DNA of 64,000 bases from Clostridiales bacterium (GTDB taxonomy: Bacteria; Bacillota; Clostridia; Christensenellales; JAISNN01): the NCBI GenBank assembly GCA_031289755.1, contig JAITOU010000025.1, positions 50,859 through 114,858 on the forward strand. Reading direction: 5' to 3'. Shown piece after piece: positions 1 through 9,342 of the stretch. The notes under the pieces were generated by a model, which had not been told where the DNA came from, did not search any database, and was given only the letters and a program-made list of their open reading frames with translations. Every line of letters starts with the position of its first letter. Position 1 is the first letter of the stretch. The position numbers and the translations under genes are program-made.

Positions 1-1704
1 CGTTTAAAGCAAATTATCGAAAATCCGTTGTACAATGCCGAAGCCGTCAACGAGCGTTTGGATGCCGTTGAAGAATTGACCAAGAGCGCAAGGCTAAGAG
101 ACGGTTTAGCTCAAAATCTAAAAAAAATAAGGGATTTGGAGCGGCTTGCGGGTAGAATTTCCTACGGAAATCTCACTCCCAGAGATTGTCAGTCGATAGC
201 CGAGACCTTAAACGTCTTGCCGGAAATAAAGACCTTTCTCTCAAATTTTCACGGTAAATTATTCAAAAAAATCAATGAAAAAATCATGCCGCTCAAAGAA
301 ACCCGCGACCTTTTAAACAGAGCCATAGCCGACAATCCGCCTACGCTTTTAAAGGACGGCGGATATATAAGAGACGGCTTTGACGAAGAGCTGGATTCTT
401 ACAGAAACGCCGGACGAAACGGCAAGGCATTAGTCGCCGAAATCGAAACGGCGGAGCGTGCCGCTACCGGCATAAAAAATCTCAAAGTCGCCTTTAACAA
501 GGTTTTCGGATATTATATAGAAATAACAAGCTCGTACAAGGACATGACGCCTTACAGGTATATACGCAAGCAAACTATGGTAAACTGCGAAAGATATATA
601 ACCGAAGAGCTTAAAGCTTTGGAAGAAAAAATACTCGGCGCGGAAGAAAAAACCGTCAAAATCGAAGCGAGATTATTCGGCGAAATTAAAGCGGCTCTCA
701 TGACGGTCATTCCGTACCTGCAACAAACGGCGGAAGCCCTGATAATGCTCGATATAATACTCTCGTTTGGCGTTGTTTCCGTAATACATAATATGGTTAG
801 ACCCATAGTGAGCGACAAAATCAAGGAAATATCGATAACCGCCGGAGTTCACCCCGTCGTTCGCGCTCTTATGAAGAACGACTTTATCCCGAACGACACA
901 AAGCTCGACGCGAACGAAAACCGAACGCTCGTCATCACCGGACCGAATATGGCGGGCAAAAGCACATATATGCGTCAAGTGGCGATAATAACGCTTATGG
1001 CTCATATAGGCTGCTTTGTTCCGGCAAAGGATGCGCGTATCGCGCTGACCGACAGAATCTTTACGCGAATCGGCGCGAGCGACGACTTAGGTCTCGGACA
1101 AAGTACCTTTATGACGGAAATGATAGAGATGACGGGGATTTTGAACAGCGCGACGGATAACAGCCTTTTGATATTAGACGAAATCGGCAGGGGTACGTCC
1201 ACCTACGACGGGCTTTCTATTGCATGGTCTATTCTGGAATACTTGTCGGGGCATTCGAGAGCAAAAACGCTTTTTTCGACGCATTATCATGAGATAGCCG
1301 AGCTGGAAGGACTCTTGGACGGCATAAAAAATTATAAAATACTCGTCAAAGAGACGGGCGATACAATTCAATTTCTGTATAAAATCGCAAGGGGCGGCGC
1401 AAATAAAAGCTTCGGCGTCAAGGTCGCTTCGCTTGCGGGCTTGCCGCAGGAAATAATATCGCGTGCGGAAATTCTGATGAAGAAGCTTGAAGAATCGGAC
1501 ATAAATAAGGACACAAACGCGCTTATGATAGGCAAGCTATCGTCAAAGAACGGCAAGCAAATGAGCTTTATGGAGCAGGAAACAGACAAGGATAAGGTCA
1601 AAAGCGACATTTACAACATTATAAAGGATACAAATCCCGAAACCTGCTCACCGCTTCAAGCACTTACGATTTTGAGCAATCTCAAAGAAAAGATAAAAGA
1701 ATAA
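1..1704 (+). CDS. mutS: DNA mismatch repair protein MutS (C-terminal part, cut by window edge)
   Basis: This is the ATPase that recognises mismatches and recruits MutL. The reading frame is already open at base 1, so the N-terminal mismatch-binding part lies outside the window. What remains covers part of the core and clamp domains and the ABC-type ATPase. The Walker A motif GPNMAGKST is encoded near 940-966, the Walker B and signature stretch LLILDEIGRGTSTYDG near 1162-1210, and the STHYHEI switch histidine near 1280. It is followed 38 bp later by mutL and then miaA, the classical mutS-mutL-miaA order, which separates it from MutS2. Confidence 0.97.
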   Translation, partial: RLKQIIENPLYNAEAVNERLDAVEELTKSARLRDGLAQNLKKIRDLERLAGRISYGNLTPRDCQSIAETLNVLPEIKTFLSNFHGKLFKKINEKIMPLKETRDLLNRAIADNPPTLLKDGGYIRDGFDEELDSYRNAGRNGKALVAEIETAERAATGIKNLKVAFNKVFGYYIEITSSYKDMTPYRYIRKQTMVNCERYITEELKALEEKILGAEEKTVKIEARLFGEIKAALMTVIPYLQQTAEALIMLDIILSFGVVSVIHNMVRPIVSDKIKEISITAGVHPVVRALMKNDFIPNDTKLDANENRTLVITGPNMAGKSTYMRQVAIITLMAHIGCFVPAKDARIALTDRIFTRIGASDDLGLGQSTFMTEMIEMTGILNSATDNSLLILDEIGRGTSTYDGLSIAWSILEYLSGHSRAKTLFSTHYHEIAELEGLLDGIKNYKILVKETGDTIQFLYKIARGGANKSFGVKVASLAGLPQEIISRAEILMKKLEESDINKDTNALMIGKLSSKNGKQMSFMEQETDKDKVKSDIYNIIKDTNPETCSPLQALTILSNLKEKIKE

Positions 1705-1742
1705 GCAGGCAAGACGTTTCGGCAATGCTTTAAGGAGAAAAA

Positions 1743-3764
1743 ATGCCCGATATAAATATTTTAGACAGCTCGGTATACAATAAAATTTCCGCCGGAGAAG
1801 TGATAGAACGCCCAAGCTCTATCGTCAAGGAATTGATTGAAAATTCCATAGACGCGGGAGCTTTTGAGCTGACGGTCGAGATAGAGGAAGGCGGTATAAA
1901 AAGCGTCAAGGTTTCGGACAACGGCGCGGGAATCGACGAAAAAAATATCAAGAAAGCTTTTTTGCCCCATGCGACAAGCAAGATTTTGAAATCCGAAGAC
2001 TTATTCACGATATCCTCGCTCGGTTTTCGCGGCGAAGCGTTGGCAAGCATAGCCGCCGTGTCGATAGTCGGCATAACGTCAAAAACCGAAGGACAGGACG
2101 CCGCTTGCGCTATGGAGATAAAGGACGGAATATTCGGCGACATCAAATATACTGCGGCTAATCGCGGCACGGTCATTACGGTAAACGACCTTTTTTACAA
2201 TGAACCGCCGCGCTTGAAGTTTCTTAAACGTCCAAAAATCGAAGAAGGATATATCTCGTCGGTCATTTCAAAATTTATTCTGGCTTATCCCGATGTAGCC
2301 TTTACCTACAAAGCCGACGGCAAAATGATATATCAAACAAAGGGTGCGGGACTCGAAAACGCCGTATATGAAGTATACGGAAAGGAAATCTCGGACAATC
2401 TCATTGCCGTCGATTATACAAACGGCTATTCTTCCTTAAAGGGATATATATCCGTTCCGGGCTATTACAAATCCAATAAAACCTACCAAACGGTTTTTAT
2501 CAACGGCAGAATCGTCGATAACGCGCTGATATCCGCCGCCGTATTAAAGGCTTACGGCGACAATATAATGAAGCGCAATTTTCCTATATTGATTTTGGAT
2601 ATTATCATGCCTTTTGACGAAGTGGACGTCAATGCGCACCCGACAAAAAGCGACGTAAGGTTTTCGGACGAAAACAAGGTATTTTCGTTTATATTACACG
2701 CCGTTCGGGCAAGGATAAACGATTGCATAAACGGTCGCAGAGAAATTGCCGCCGATATAACTAAAACCGCTTTGCCCGAAAACAAAGCCGACAAAAAAGA
2801 AGACGTCAATCAATATAATGATTTTTGGAACGGCGAAGCTTCCAAAAAAGCTCCTTTGCAAACACCTGCGGAAGCCGCCGACAAATCGGTTTCTTTTGAA
2901 GCCGACAAAGGTCAAAAGCGCACCGATATAAATATCGAAGCACTCAAAGCACTCGGGCGCGGCTCTTTTGGCGCACAATTCAGAAGTAATGCAAAAAACA
3001 CGCTAAACGAGAATACTTCGCCGTTTGTAATACCGCAATACGGCGCGCCGCAAGCCGATATCAAAATCGGCGTTGCGCCGTACGACGCGCCGTCGGCGCA
3101 AAAAACGACCGTATTTGCCGACGCTCCAAAAGACCGCGCCGTTGTATCCGAAGCGGATATTTTTGAAACAAAAAGCACGGCGTCTAAGACGCGGATATTT
3201 GATTTTGTCAACGACGGACGGCTTGTCGGACAGGTTTTGAATTGCTATATAATTTTTGAATACTTGAACGAAATGTATTTGATAGATCAGCACGCCGTAC
3301 ATGAACGCATAAATTATGACCGATTAAAAAGCAAGGACAGAAAAAAGGACAGCCAGATTTTTCTCGTTCCGTATATCTTTTCGCTGAACCATGCGGAAAT
3401 AAGCATCATCAACGGACTCAAAGATTATTTGTGCGATTTGGGCTTCGATATAGAATACTTCGGCGGCAACGATTACAAAATCTCCGCTGCACCGATAGAT
3501 ATCGACATCAAAAAATTTATATCGGATTTGTTATCCGAGATAAAGGACACAAGACAGACGAACGATTATTTAGAAGAAAAAATAATACAAACCGCTTGCA
3601 AAAGCTCCATAAAATCCGGCGACGGCTTAAACGCTTTGCAATTAAACGAATTTGTAAAGCTCATCAAAAATTCGGATATTGCGCCGACGTGTCCGCACGG
3701 ACGCCCCGTTTATATAAAGATTTCAAAAAACGACCTTGACAAAATGTTTAAAAGGATTGTTTGA
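1743..3764 (+). CDS. mutL: DNA mismatch repair protein MutL
   Basis: MutL is the GHKL ATPase and nicking endonuclease that links MutS recognition to strand removal. The N-terminal ATPase motifs are clear: KELIENSIDAGA, DNGAGID, HATSKI and GFRGEALASIA. A poorly conserved linker (about residues 330-490) is rich in Ala, Asp and Lys. The C-terminal dimerisation/endonuclease domain carries DQHAVHERINYD, close to the metal-binding motif DQHA(X)2E(X)4E, but with Asp at the last acidic position. It also has AC-SSIK and CPHGRP motifs, typical of endonuclease-type MutL in bacteria without MutH. The ATG at 1743 follows a good ribosome site (AAGGAG). Length, 673 aa, is normal. Confidence 0.97.
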   Translation: MPDINILDSSVYNKISAGEVIERPSSIVKELIENSIDAGAFELTVEIEEGGIKSVKVSDNGAGIDEKNIKKAFLPHATSKILKSEDLFTISSLGFRGEALASIAAVSIVGITSKTEGQDAACAMEIKDGIFGDIKYTAANRGTVITVNDLFYNEPPRLKFLKRPKIEEGYISSVISKFILAYPDVAFTYKADGKMIYQTKGAGLENAVYEVYGKEISDNLIAVDYTNGYSSLKGYISVPGYYKSNKTYQTVFINGRIVDNALISAAVLKAYGDNIMKRNFPILILDIIMPFDEVDVNAHPTKSDVRFSDENKVFSFILHAVRARINDCINGRREIAADITKTALPENKADKKEDVNQYNDFWNGEASKKAPLQTPAEAADKSVSFEADKGQKRTDINIEALKALGRGSFGAQFRSNAKNTLNENTSPFVIPQYGAPQADIKIGVAPYDAPSAQKTTVFADAPKDRAVVSEADIFETKSTASKTRIFDFVNDGRLVGQVLNCYIIFEYLNEMYLIDQHAVHERINYDRLKSKDRKKDSQIFLVPYIFSLNHAEISIINGLKDYLCDLGFDIEYFGGNDYKISAAPIDIDIKKFISDLLSEIKDTRQTNDYLEEKIIQTACKSSIKSGDGLNALQLNEFVKLIKNSDIAPTCPHGRPVYIKISKNDLDKMFKRIV

Positions 3765-3766
3765 TT

Positions 3767-4681
3767 ATGAGTAAAATCATTATCGTTGCCGGACCTACGG
3801 CTTCCGGCAAAACCGCGCTTGCGGTCAAGCTTGCCAAGACCTTTAACGGCGAAGTCATATCGGCGGATTCTATGCAGATATACAAGCGGCTCGATATCGG
3901 AACGGCAAAGCCCACGGAGAGCGAAACCGACGGCGTTAAACATCATTTGATAGATTTTGTCGAGCCTGACGCGCCGTACAACGCCGCGCTTTATCAAAAA
4001 GACGCGAGAAAAATAATCGACGCGCTGATAAAAGCCGATAAAACACCGATATTAGCCGGCGGAACGGGGCTTTATATCAACAGCGTCTTGTACGACATGA
4101 ATTTTGCAAATTCTGATAAAAATCCCGAATTGAGATGCGAGTTGGAAAAAAAGTACGACAAGGACGGCGGTGCGGCTATGCTCGAAGAGCTTTCGCTAAG
4201 CAATCCCGAAGTCGCGGCAAAATTGCACGTCAACGACAAAAAGCGCGTAGTGAGAGCCTGCGAAACGGCGTTAATCGGAAAAAAAACCGACGGCGACGAA
4301 TTTAATACAAAGCTGTATTATAACGATTATATATTTGTCACGCTCAATCCCGACCGTGCAAGGTTATATGCAAAAATCAATGAGCGAACCGACTTGATGT
4401 TAAAAAACGGACTGACGCAAGAGGTCAAGGAGCTTATAGATACCGGCTTGACCTTCGATATGCAAAGTATGCAATCTATCGGCTATAAAGAATTTGAAGG
4501 TTATTTCTTTAAAGGACAACCTTTGGAGAGCGTCGCCGAAACGATAAAACAACATACGAGAAATTATGCAAAAAGACAAATTACTTGGTTTAAAAGATAT
4601 AAGGCAAAACAATTTGACACCTTAGACAATAATTGTCTTGAAAGTGTTACGGACTTTGTCGGAAGCAGTTTAAAGGCATAA
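3767..4681 (+). CDS. miaA: tRNA dimethylallyltransferase MiaA
   Basis: MiaA prenylates A37 of tRNAs that read UNN codons. The P-loop GPTASGKT is at the N-terminus, followed by DSMQIYK, AGGTGLY and the C-terminal SIGYKEF motif, all typical of the family. The open frame reaches a TTG at 3761 that overlaps the mutL stop. The ATG at 3767 is preferred because AAAGGA (3751-3756) then sits at a more usual distance. The gene is translationally close to mutL, as in many Firmicutes. Confidence 0.95.
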   Translation: MSKIIIVAGPTASGKTALAVKLAKTFNGEVISADSMQIYKRLDIGTAKPTESETDGVKHHLIDFVEPDAPYNAALYQKDARKIIDALIKADKTPILAGGTGLYINSVLYDMNFANSDKNPELRCELEKKYDKDGGAAMLEELSLSNPEVAAKLHVNDKKRVVRACETALIGKKTDGDEFNTKLYYNDYIFVTLNPDRARLYAKINERTDLMLKNGLTQEVKELIDTGLTFDMQSMQSIGYKEFEGYFFKGQPLESVAETIKQHTRNYAKRQITWFKRYKAKQFDTLDNNCLESVTDFVGSSLKA

Positions 4682-4691
4682 AGATACTTTT

Positions 4692-4749
4692 GCATAGTAT
4701 TCTATAAAAAGCCGCTTTTACTTGCATAGTATTCCACGATACGGCTTTT
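4692..4749. repeat. Two GCATAGTATTC repeats with a hairpin between miaA and the dehydratase operon
   Basis: GCATAGTATTC occurs at 4692-4702 and again at 4724-4734. The second copy sits in the loop of an inverted repeat, AAAAGCCG (4707-4714) with CGGCTTTT (4742-4749). The hairpin could terminate miaA transcription, but the U-run is short. The same 11-mer recurs in other intergenic regions near 36028 and 38016-38076. Confidence 0.55.
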
Positions 4750-4780
4750 ACGGTTTAAATTTTATAGGAGAAACGGAAAT

Positions 4781-5650
4781 ATGGTAAACGCAAAGCTTAC
4801 GCAAATAATATATGAGCTAATACGCGGTGCATCGCTGCATTTGCCGCCGGACGTTATGAACGGTCTCAGGCGCATGGCGGCAATACAAGACACTCCGCTC
4901 GCAAAGGAATTGTACGGCTGTATCTTTGACAATCTAAAAAAAGCCGCCGAGCTTAACCGTCCTATATGTCAGGATACGGGTGCGTTACAGTTTTTTTTGA
5001 AGGCAGGCACGGGCTTTCCGTACCTTAACGATACGGAAGACTCTATAAAGGACGCCGTAAGACAAGCTACCAAAAAAATTCCCCTGCGTCCTAACGTCGT
5101 CGAAAGCTTTGAAGAAAAAAACACGGGCGACAATATCGGAAGCCGTGCGCCGTGGATAGAATGGGAAATCGTGCCGGATAATCAGGATTTGCAAATAACC
5201 GTTTATATGGCGGGCGGCGGCTGTTCGCTTACGGGCAGAGCAAAGGTCTTGATGCCGTTAGAAGGCTATGAAGGTATAGTCAGATACGTCTTCGATACGA
5301 TAACCGAATGGGGCGTCAATGCTTGTCCGCCGCTTATTGTCGGTGTCGGGATAGGCACTTGCACCCCTACGGCTGCGGCTCTTTCCAAAAAAGCTCTCTT
5401 GCGTCCGATAGGACTTCATAATGCAAATCCGAAAGCACGCGATATGGAAGAACGCATGAAGAAAGGTCTTGACAGCATAGGAATAGGGCCGCTCGGAATG
5501 TCCGGAAAAGAGAGCCTACTCGCGCTCAATATCGAATATGCCGCACATCATCCCGCCACTCTCGCCGTAGGTATCAGCGCGGGCTGTTGGGCGACAAGGC
5601 GCGGCAAGGTACTCATATCGAAGGACCTTACGGTCAAAAGCGACAAATAA
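4781..5650 (+). CDS. Class I fumarase-family hydro-lyase, alpha subunit (L(+)-tartrate dehydratase or fumarate hydratase)
   Basis: This is the iron-sulfur subunit of a two-subunit class I hydro-lyase that adds or removes water from C4 dicarboxylic acids. The motif CQDTG holds a predicted cluster cysteine. Further conserved cysteines lie in GGGCSLTGRAKVLMP and GCWATRRG, and there is the stretch NACPPLIVGVGIGT. From memory these fit E. coli TtdA more closely than long single-chain FumA, but many two-subunit fumarases share them, so the substrate is uncertain. The beta subunit gene follows 22 bp downstream. The start has an AGGAG ribosome site. Length, 289 aa, is normal. Confidence 0.9.
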   Translation: MVNAKLTQIIYELIRGASLHLPPDVMNGLRRMAAIQDTPLAKELYGCIFDNLKKAAELNRPICQDTGALQFFLKAGTGFPYLNDTEDSIKDAVRQATKKIPLRPNVVESFEEKNTGDNIGSRAPWIEWEIVPDNQDLQITVYMAGGGCSLTGRAKVLMPLEGYEGIVRYVFDTITEWGVNACPPLIVGVGIGTCTPTAAALSKKALLRPIGLHNANPKARDMEERMKKGLDSIGIGPLGMSGKESLLALNIEYAAHHPATLAVGISAGCWATRRGKVLISKDLTVKSDK

Positions 5651-5672
5651 ACGGTCGGACAAAAGGTGATTT

Positions 5673-6287
5673 ATGCAAAAAAAAATATTGACCACGCCCA
5701 TAACGGACGACATGATAAAAGACATCAGGATTGGAGATATCATATACCTTACGGGTATCGTCGGCACAGCCCGTGACGACGGTCACCGCCGAGTCGTCGA
5801 AGGCAACAGACTTCCCGACTTTGATTTGACGGGAACGGCGGTCATGCACGTCGGACCGATAGTCTTGGGCGACAGAGCGCACGGCTTCGAGATAATAGCA
5901 GCCGGTCCGACGACAAGCCGCAGAATGGAGCGTTACGAAAAGGAATTTATACAAAAAACAGGAGTAAAATTGATAATCGGCAAGGGCGGCATGGGTGAAA
6001 AAACCACTGCGGCGTGTAAAGAATTTAAAGCCTTGCACTGCGTATATCCGGGCGGCTGCGCCGTTTCGGCGGCGACGGCAGTCGAAAGGGTTTTGGGCGT
6101 CGAATGGGAAGATTTCGGTATGCCGGAAGCTTTTTGGATTTTGAAGGTGAAAGAATTAGGACCGCTTATCGTTTCTATCGACACCAACGGCAACAATCTC
6201 TTCAAAAAAAACCAAGCGGTTTTTGACAAAAAAAAGGAAGCCGCTATCGAAGAGGTTTCGGGTCATGTTCATTATTCGCATAAGTAA
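5673..6287 (+). CDS. Class I fumarase-family hydro-lyase, beta subunit
   Basis: This is the small swivelling subunit that pairs with the alpha subunit just upstream. It opens with the conserved LTTPITDDMIKDIRIGD, followed by YLTG, HVGPIV, GPTTSRRME, GKGGMG and KELGPLIVSIDTNGN, the usual order for TtdB and the C-terminal half of FumA. The canonical switch segment reads RDDGHRR. The 204 aa length is right for a separate beta subunit. Whether the enzyme acts on fumarate or on tartrate cannot be settled from the sequence. Confidence 0.9.
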   Translation: MQKKILTTPITDDMIKDIRIGDIIYLTGIVGTARDDGHRRVVEGNRLPDFDLTGTAVMHVGPIVLGDRAHGFEIIAAGPTTSRRMERYEKEFIQKTGVKLIIGKGGMGEKTTAACKEFKALHCVYPGGCAVSAATAVERVLGVEWEDFGMPEAFWILKVKELGPLIVSIDTNGNNLFKKNQAVFDKKKEAAIEEVSGHVHYSHK

Positions 6288-6330
6288 AATATTTGGAGAG
6301 TGATTTTTATTAAGCAAGGAGTACACGGGC

Positions 6331-6975
6331 ATGATTGACAAAAAAGACTTTTTACAGACCTATATACAAATAGAAAGTCAGGTTTTTGTCAGAGCCGACA
6401 AAATCAAAAGACACAAAAGCTTAATCGACAGTTTATCGGTCGGCGAGTCGGCTTTTTCTTTTTTGGATATCGTATATATTTTAAATTCTTTATCCGAAAA
6501 CAATATTACCATTAGCCGACCGCTTGCCGAAAGGGTTGTTTACCCGATTTTGCGTAAAGAAACAGACGCAAATAATTTTGACGCAATCAAGCTTATGCTT
6601 ATGCTTTATACGAAGTACGGTTACAGCGAAAAAGACAAGTACACGGAGAAATATCTATTGGAGCTTGGTTTTGTTATCAATCCGAACGACAAAGAATTTT
6701 TGATTTTGAGCGAGAAATTGCTGAGCAGTTATTTTGAATACACATTACACGAGCTTCCGCACGGTATCTTATACGGCGCAGACGGAGCGACGGAAGCGCA
6801 GTGCATCGAGCTTTTGAGTTTGTTGGACAGATACGAAATTGTGTGCAAAAATTTACAAGCCGAACAAAAAGCTTTAATAGATAAATGCCGCTATTATTAC
6901 GGCGCGTATAAAAATTATTTGCCCGTATATAAAGAGTTTTGCGGTTTTGCGGATTTTTTAAAGGAACAGCGATAA
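6331..6975 (+). CDS. Hypothetical protein, 214 aa
   Basis: I do not recognise a family. The protein is soluble, mostly helical in appearance, rich in Leu, Tyr, Lys and Glu, and has no signal peptide or membrane segment. It starts at an ATG after AAGGAG and lies 43 bp behind the dehydratase beta gene, so it may be the last gene of that transcript. Base composition matches its neighbours, so it looks like a genuine core gene. No catalytic motif is visible. Confidence 0.75.
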   Translation: MIDKKDFLQTYIQIESQVFVRADKIKRHKSLIDSLSVGESAFSFLDIVYILNSLSENNITISRPLAERVVYPILRKETDANNFDAIKLMLMLYTKYGYSEKDKYTEKYLLELGFVINPNDKEFLILSEKLLSSYFEYTLHELPHGILYGADGATEAQCIELLSLLDRYEIVCKNLQAEQKALIDKCRYYYGAYKNYLPVYKEFCGFADFLKEQR

Positions 6976-7003
6976 AAAATCGTAAAAAATCCTTATTTTT
7001 TGA

Positions 7004-7033
7004 TTGACGCGGCGGGATTATGTGTGATATAAT
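7004..7033 (+). promoter_or_regulatory. Promoter of infC-rpmI-rplT
   Basis: A -35 box TTGACG (7004-7009) and a -10 box TATAAT (7028-7033) are 18 bp apart. A TG dinucleotide one base before the -10 box makes it an extended -10. It leads into the infC leader. Confidence 0.85.
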
Positions 7034-7040
7034 GTCGTAT

Positions 7041-7178
7041 GTAAAGCAGAAGTAATTCTCACCTTGCGTCGATTGATGGCAACGGTTATTAAAATTCAAT
7101 AATTTGACGGCTTATTAGTTTGTTTTTTTATGATTTTTATGCGGAATGCTTTTTGCTTTCCGCTTTTTATTTTTTTTG
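7041..7178 (+). promoter_or_regulatory. infC leader with attenuator hairpin (L20-leader-like)
   Basis: About 150 nt of untranslated leader precede infC. It ends in an intrinsic terminator with stem GCGGAA (7141-7146) and TTCCGC (7158-7163) followed by a broken U-run to 7177, ahead of the infC ribosome site. In Firmicutes this operon is controlled by premature termination when ribosomal protein L20 binds the leader. The position and terminator fit that model. I did not fold the full leader. Confidence 0.7.
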
Positions 7179-7190
7179 ACGGAGGAAAAG

Positions 7191-7703
7191 ATTATTAAAG
7201 ATCTTCAAATTAACGATCAGATTCGTGATCGCGAAATCAGATTAATTGATGAAGAAGGAACTCAGCTCGGTGTAATATCGACGCAGGAAGCCTTGCGTAT
7301 GGCAAGCTACAAGGACCTCGACCTTGTAAAAATATCTCCGACTGCCGTGCCGCCCGTATGCAAAATCATGAATTACGGTAAGTACAAGTACGACCAATCG
7401 AAGCATGAAAAAGAATCGAGAAAAAATCAAAAAGCCACCGAATTAAAAGAAATTCAGCTTTCGGCAGTCATCGACACCAACGACCTTAACACAAAAGCAA
7501 AACACGCCGTAAGGTTTTTATCCGAAGGCGACAAGGTAAAGGTCGTCTTAAAGATGCGCGGCAGACAGCTCGCTCATCCCGAAATCGGTATGGGAATAAT
7601 AGAAAAATTTTATGATACCGTCAAAGACGCTGCCGATATGGAGAAAAAACCTTCGCAAGAAGGCAAGAGCATTACTCTCATAATCGCGCCGAAAAAACAA
7701 TAA
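7191..7703 (+). CDS. infC: Translation initiation factor IF-3, AUU start codon
   Basis: IF-3 binds the 30S subunit and enforces start codon choice. The protein begins IKDLQINDQIRDREIRLIDEEG, the standard IF-3 N-terminus. The only in-frame ATG (7146) lies inside the terminator hairpin and before the ribosome site. The strong GGAGG at 7181-7185 points to ATT at 7191 (or 7194). An AUU start is the well-known device by which IF-3 represses its own synthesis in E. coli and in many bacteria. The rpmI and rplT genes follow. Confidence 0.95.
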   Translation: MIKDLQINDQIRDREIRLIDEEGTQLGVISTQEALRMASYKDLDLVKISPTAVPPVCKIMNYGKYKYDQSKHEKESRKNQKATELKEIQLSAVIDTNDLNTKAKHAVRFLSEGDKVKVVLKMRGRQLAHPEIGMGIIEKFYDTVKDAADMEKKPSQEGKSITLIIAPKKQ

Positions 7704-7775
7704 TCGGCATACATTAGTCAATTTAAACAATCAATATACATTATTATATTACGCAATAATCACGGAGGTAGGTTT

Positions 7776-7976
7776 ATGCCTAAGCAAAAAACGCACAGCG
7801 GCGCAAGTAAGAGATTCCGCGCAAAAAAGAGCGGACTCGTCAAGCGCGCTCGTTCAGGAAAAAATCATATTTTAGCAAAAAAATCGACAAAAAGAAAACG
7901 CGGTTTAAGACAGGGAACTTATGTGGACTCCACGCAGGCAGCCACAATAAGAAATCTTATTCCTTATCAGAAATAA
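7776..7976 (+). CDS. rpmI: 50S ribosomal protein L35
   Basis: A small, highly basic protein of 66 aa beginning [15 protein letters not shown], the standard L35 sequence, with the conserved [12 protein letters not shown] core. It starts after GGAGGTAGGTTT. It sits between infC and rplT in the universal order, and its expression should follow the infC leader attenuator. Confidence 0.98.
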   Translation: MPKQKTHSGASKRFRAKKSGLVKRARSGKNHILAKKSTKRKRGLRQGTYVDSTQAATIRNLIPYQK

Positions 7977-7995
7977 TCTTTGGGAGGCTATTACA

Positions 7996-8358
7996 ATGAG
8001 AATAAAGAGAAGCGTCAACGGCGCAAAAAAACGTAGAAAAATATTAAAGCAAGCCAAAGGTTACTTTGGAGCAAAAAGCAAGCTTTATCGGGTCGCCAGA
8101 CAGGCGGTCATGAAATCCGGCAATTATTCCTATGTCGGCAGAAAGCTCAAAAAGAGAGACATGAGAAAGCTCTGGATAGCGCGTATCAACGCCGCCGCCA
8201 GAATCAACGATTTGTCATACAGCAGATTTATTTACGGGCTTAAAGCGTCCGGCTCGAATCTCAACAGAAAGGTTCTCGCAGACCTTGCTGTCAACGATGC
8301 TCCGGCTTTTAGCGCACTTTGCGACGTAGCAAAACAGCAGATTGCCAAAGCGCAATAA
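7996..8358 (+). CDS. rplT: 50S ribosomal protein L20
   Basis: L20 is needed for early 50S assembly and in Firmicutes represses this operon by binding the infC leader. The N-terminus has the conserved [17 protein letters not shown] basic segment (here [17 protein letters not shown]), followed by RRDMRKLW-like and LWIARINAA motifs and the C-terminal NRKVLADLA. At 120 aa it has the usual length. It ends the operon and is followed by an intrinsic terminator. Confidence 0.98.
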   Translation: MRIKRSVNGAKKRRKILKQAKGYFGAKSKLYRVARQAVMKSGNYSYVGRKLKKRDMRKLWIARINAAARINDLSYSRFIYGLKASGSNLNRKVLADLAVNDAPAFSALCDVAKQQIAKAQ

Positions 8359-8394
8359 TTTTGATTCGCAATTATTTGATATGCTAATCGACCG

Positions 8395-8428
8395 GCGGCT
8401 GTATTTTCAAAAAATATAGCCGCTTTTT
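8395..8428 (+). terminator. Intrinsic terminator after rplT
   Basis: A stem starting GCGGCTGTATTTT pairs, with one G-U pair, to AAAATATAGCCGC (ending 8423). It is followed by TTTTTA. It separates the ribosomal protein operon from the methyltransferase gene. Confidence 0.85.
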
Positions 8429-8495
8429 ATAACCGACAATGCGAGTATTCTCATATATACAATCTTTTGGAATACTCAAAAAAAGAGCGTGCGAT

Positions 8496-9269
8496 ATGTT
8501 GATAAGCTCGGTTTCAAATCCGAAAATCAAAGAAATCCTTGCCCTAAAAGACAAAAAAGGCAGGCACTTAATGCGCGCCTTTATAGCCGAAGGCGCAAAG
8601 CTTATCGCGGATATACCGAACGGCACAGACGTTTCGCAATACATCTTGCGGGAAGATTTCAATCTCGACACCTTTCGGTTTCAGCCGGAAGCGGAGATTT
8701 TGACGGTCTCTAAGTCGGTTTTTGACAAAATATCCGACGTGGAAACGCCGCAAGGAATAGCTGCGGTCGTAAAAATCGCCGAACGGTCAAGCGACCATTC
8801 ACGCAATGCGCTCATACTCGACCGAATAAGAGACCCCGGCAATCTCGGAACACTTTTGCGGTCTGCGGCGGCGTTTGATTTTTTTAACGTCCTATTGATA
8901 AATTGCGCGGACACATATTCTCAAAAAACCGTCAGAGCAAGCATGGGCGGTATCTTTAAGCTCAACATCACTGAAACGACCGACGACGCCGAAATACAAA
9001 AATTTATACCGTCGGATATCTATCGCTTTATCGGACTCGATATAGGCGGAGAAGAAATATCGGGATTTTCAAGATGCGGCGATACCTTAAAGACGGCTCT
9101 CATAGTCGGCAGCGAAGCCGACGGTATGTCGGACTATCTGTCGGAGAAATGTTCGATAGAGCTGTCTATCGGCATGAGCAACGGTATCGAATCGTTAAAC
9201 GCGGCGGCGGCAGGCTCTATCGCAATGTTTTATCTGCGTTCTTTAATGTCGGGCGGTCGCCTAAGTTAA
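8496..9269 (+). CDS. TrmH/SpoU-family RNA 2'-O-methyltransferase
   Basis: This is a SPOUT-fold RNA methyltransferase with the N-terminal substrate-binding domain of the RlmB/TrmH group. Motif 1 is RDPGNLGTLLRSAAAF, motif 2 LIVGSEADGMSD and motif 3 SIGMSNGIESLNAAAA. The frame is open from an ATG at 8439, but the homologous N-terminus ISSVSNPKIKEIL begins at the ATG at 8496, so that start is preferred although its ribosome site is weak. In many Firmicutes such a gene lies next to rplT and is a suspected rRNA modifier. The target is unknown. Confidence 0.88.
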   Translation: MLISSVSNPKIKEILALKDKKGRHLMRAFIAEGAKLIADIPNGTDVSQYILREDFNLDTFRFQPEAEILTVSKSVFDKISDVETPQGIAAVVKIAERSSDHSRNALILDRIRDPGNLGTLLRSAAAFDFFNVLLINCADTYSQKTVRASMGGIFKLNITETTDDAEIQKFIPSDIYRFIGLDIGGEEISGFSRCGDTLKTALIVGSEADGMSDYLSEKCSIELSIGMSNGIESLNAAAAGSIAMFYLRSLMSGGRLS

Positions 9270-9342
9270 TATTATATCGTTCAAAAAATACATAATCCGA
9301 TTTTTAAATTTTGAAACAAACTTTAAAGCAGGAGTTTTATTT

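Noticed and set aside
7146..7190. ATG at 7146 as infC start (N-terminus MLFAFRFLFFL)
   Set aside because: It lies inside the attenuator stem, before the ribosome site, and adds residues foreign to IF-3. AUU at 7191 fits far better.
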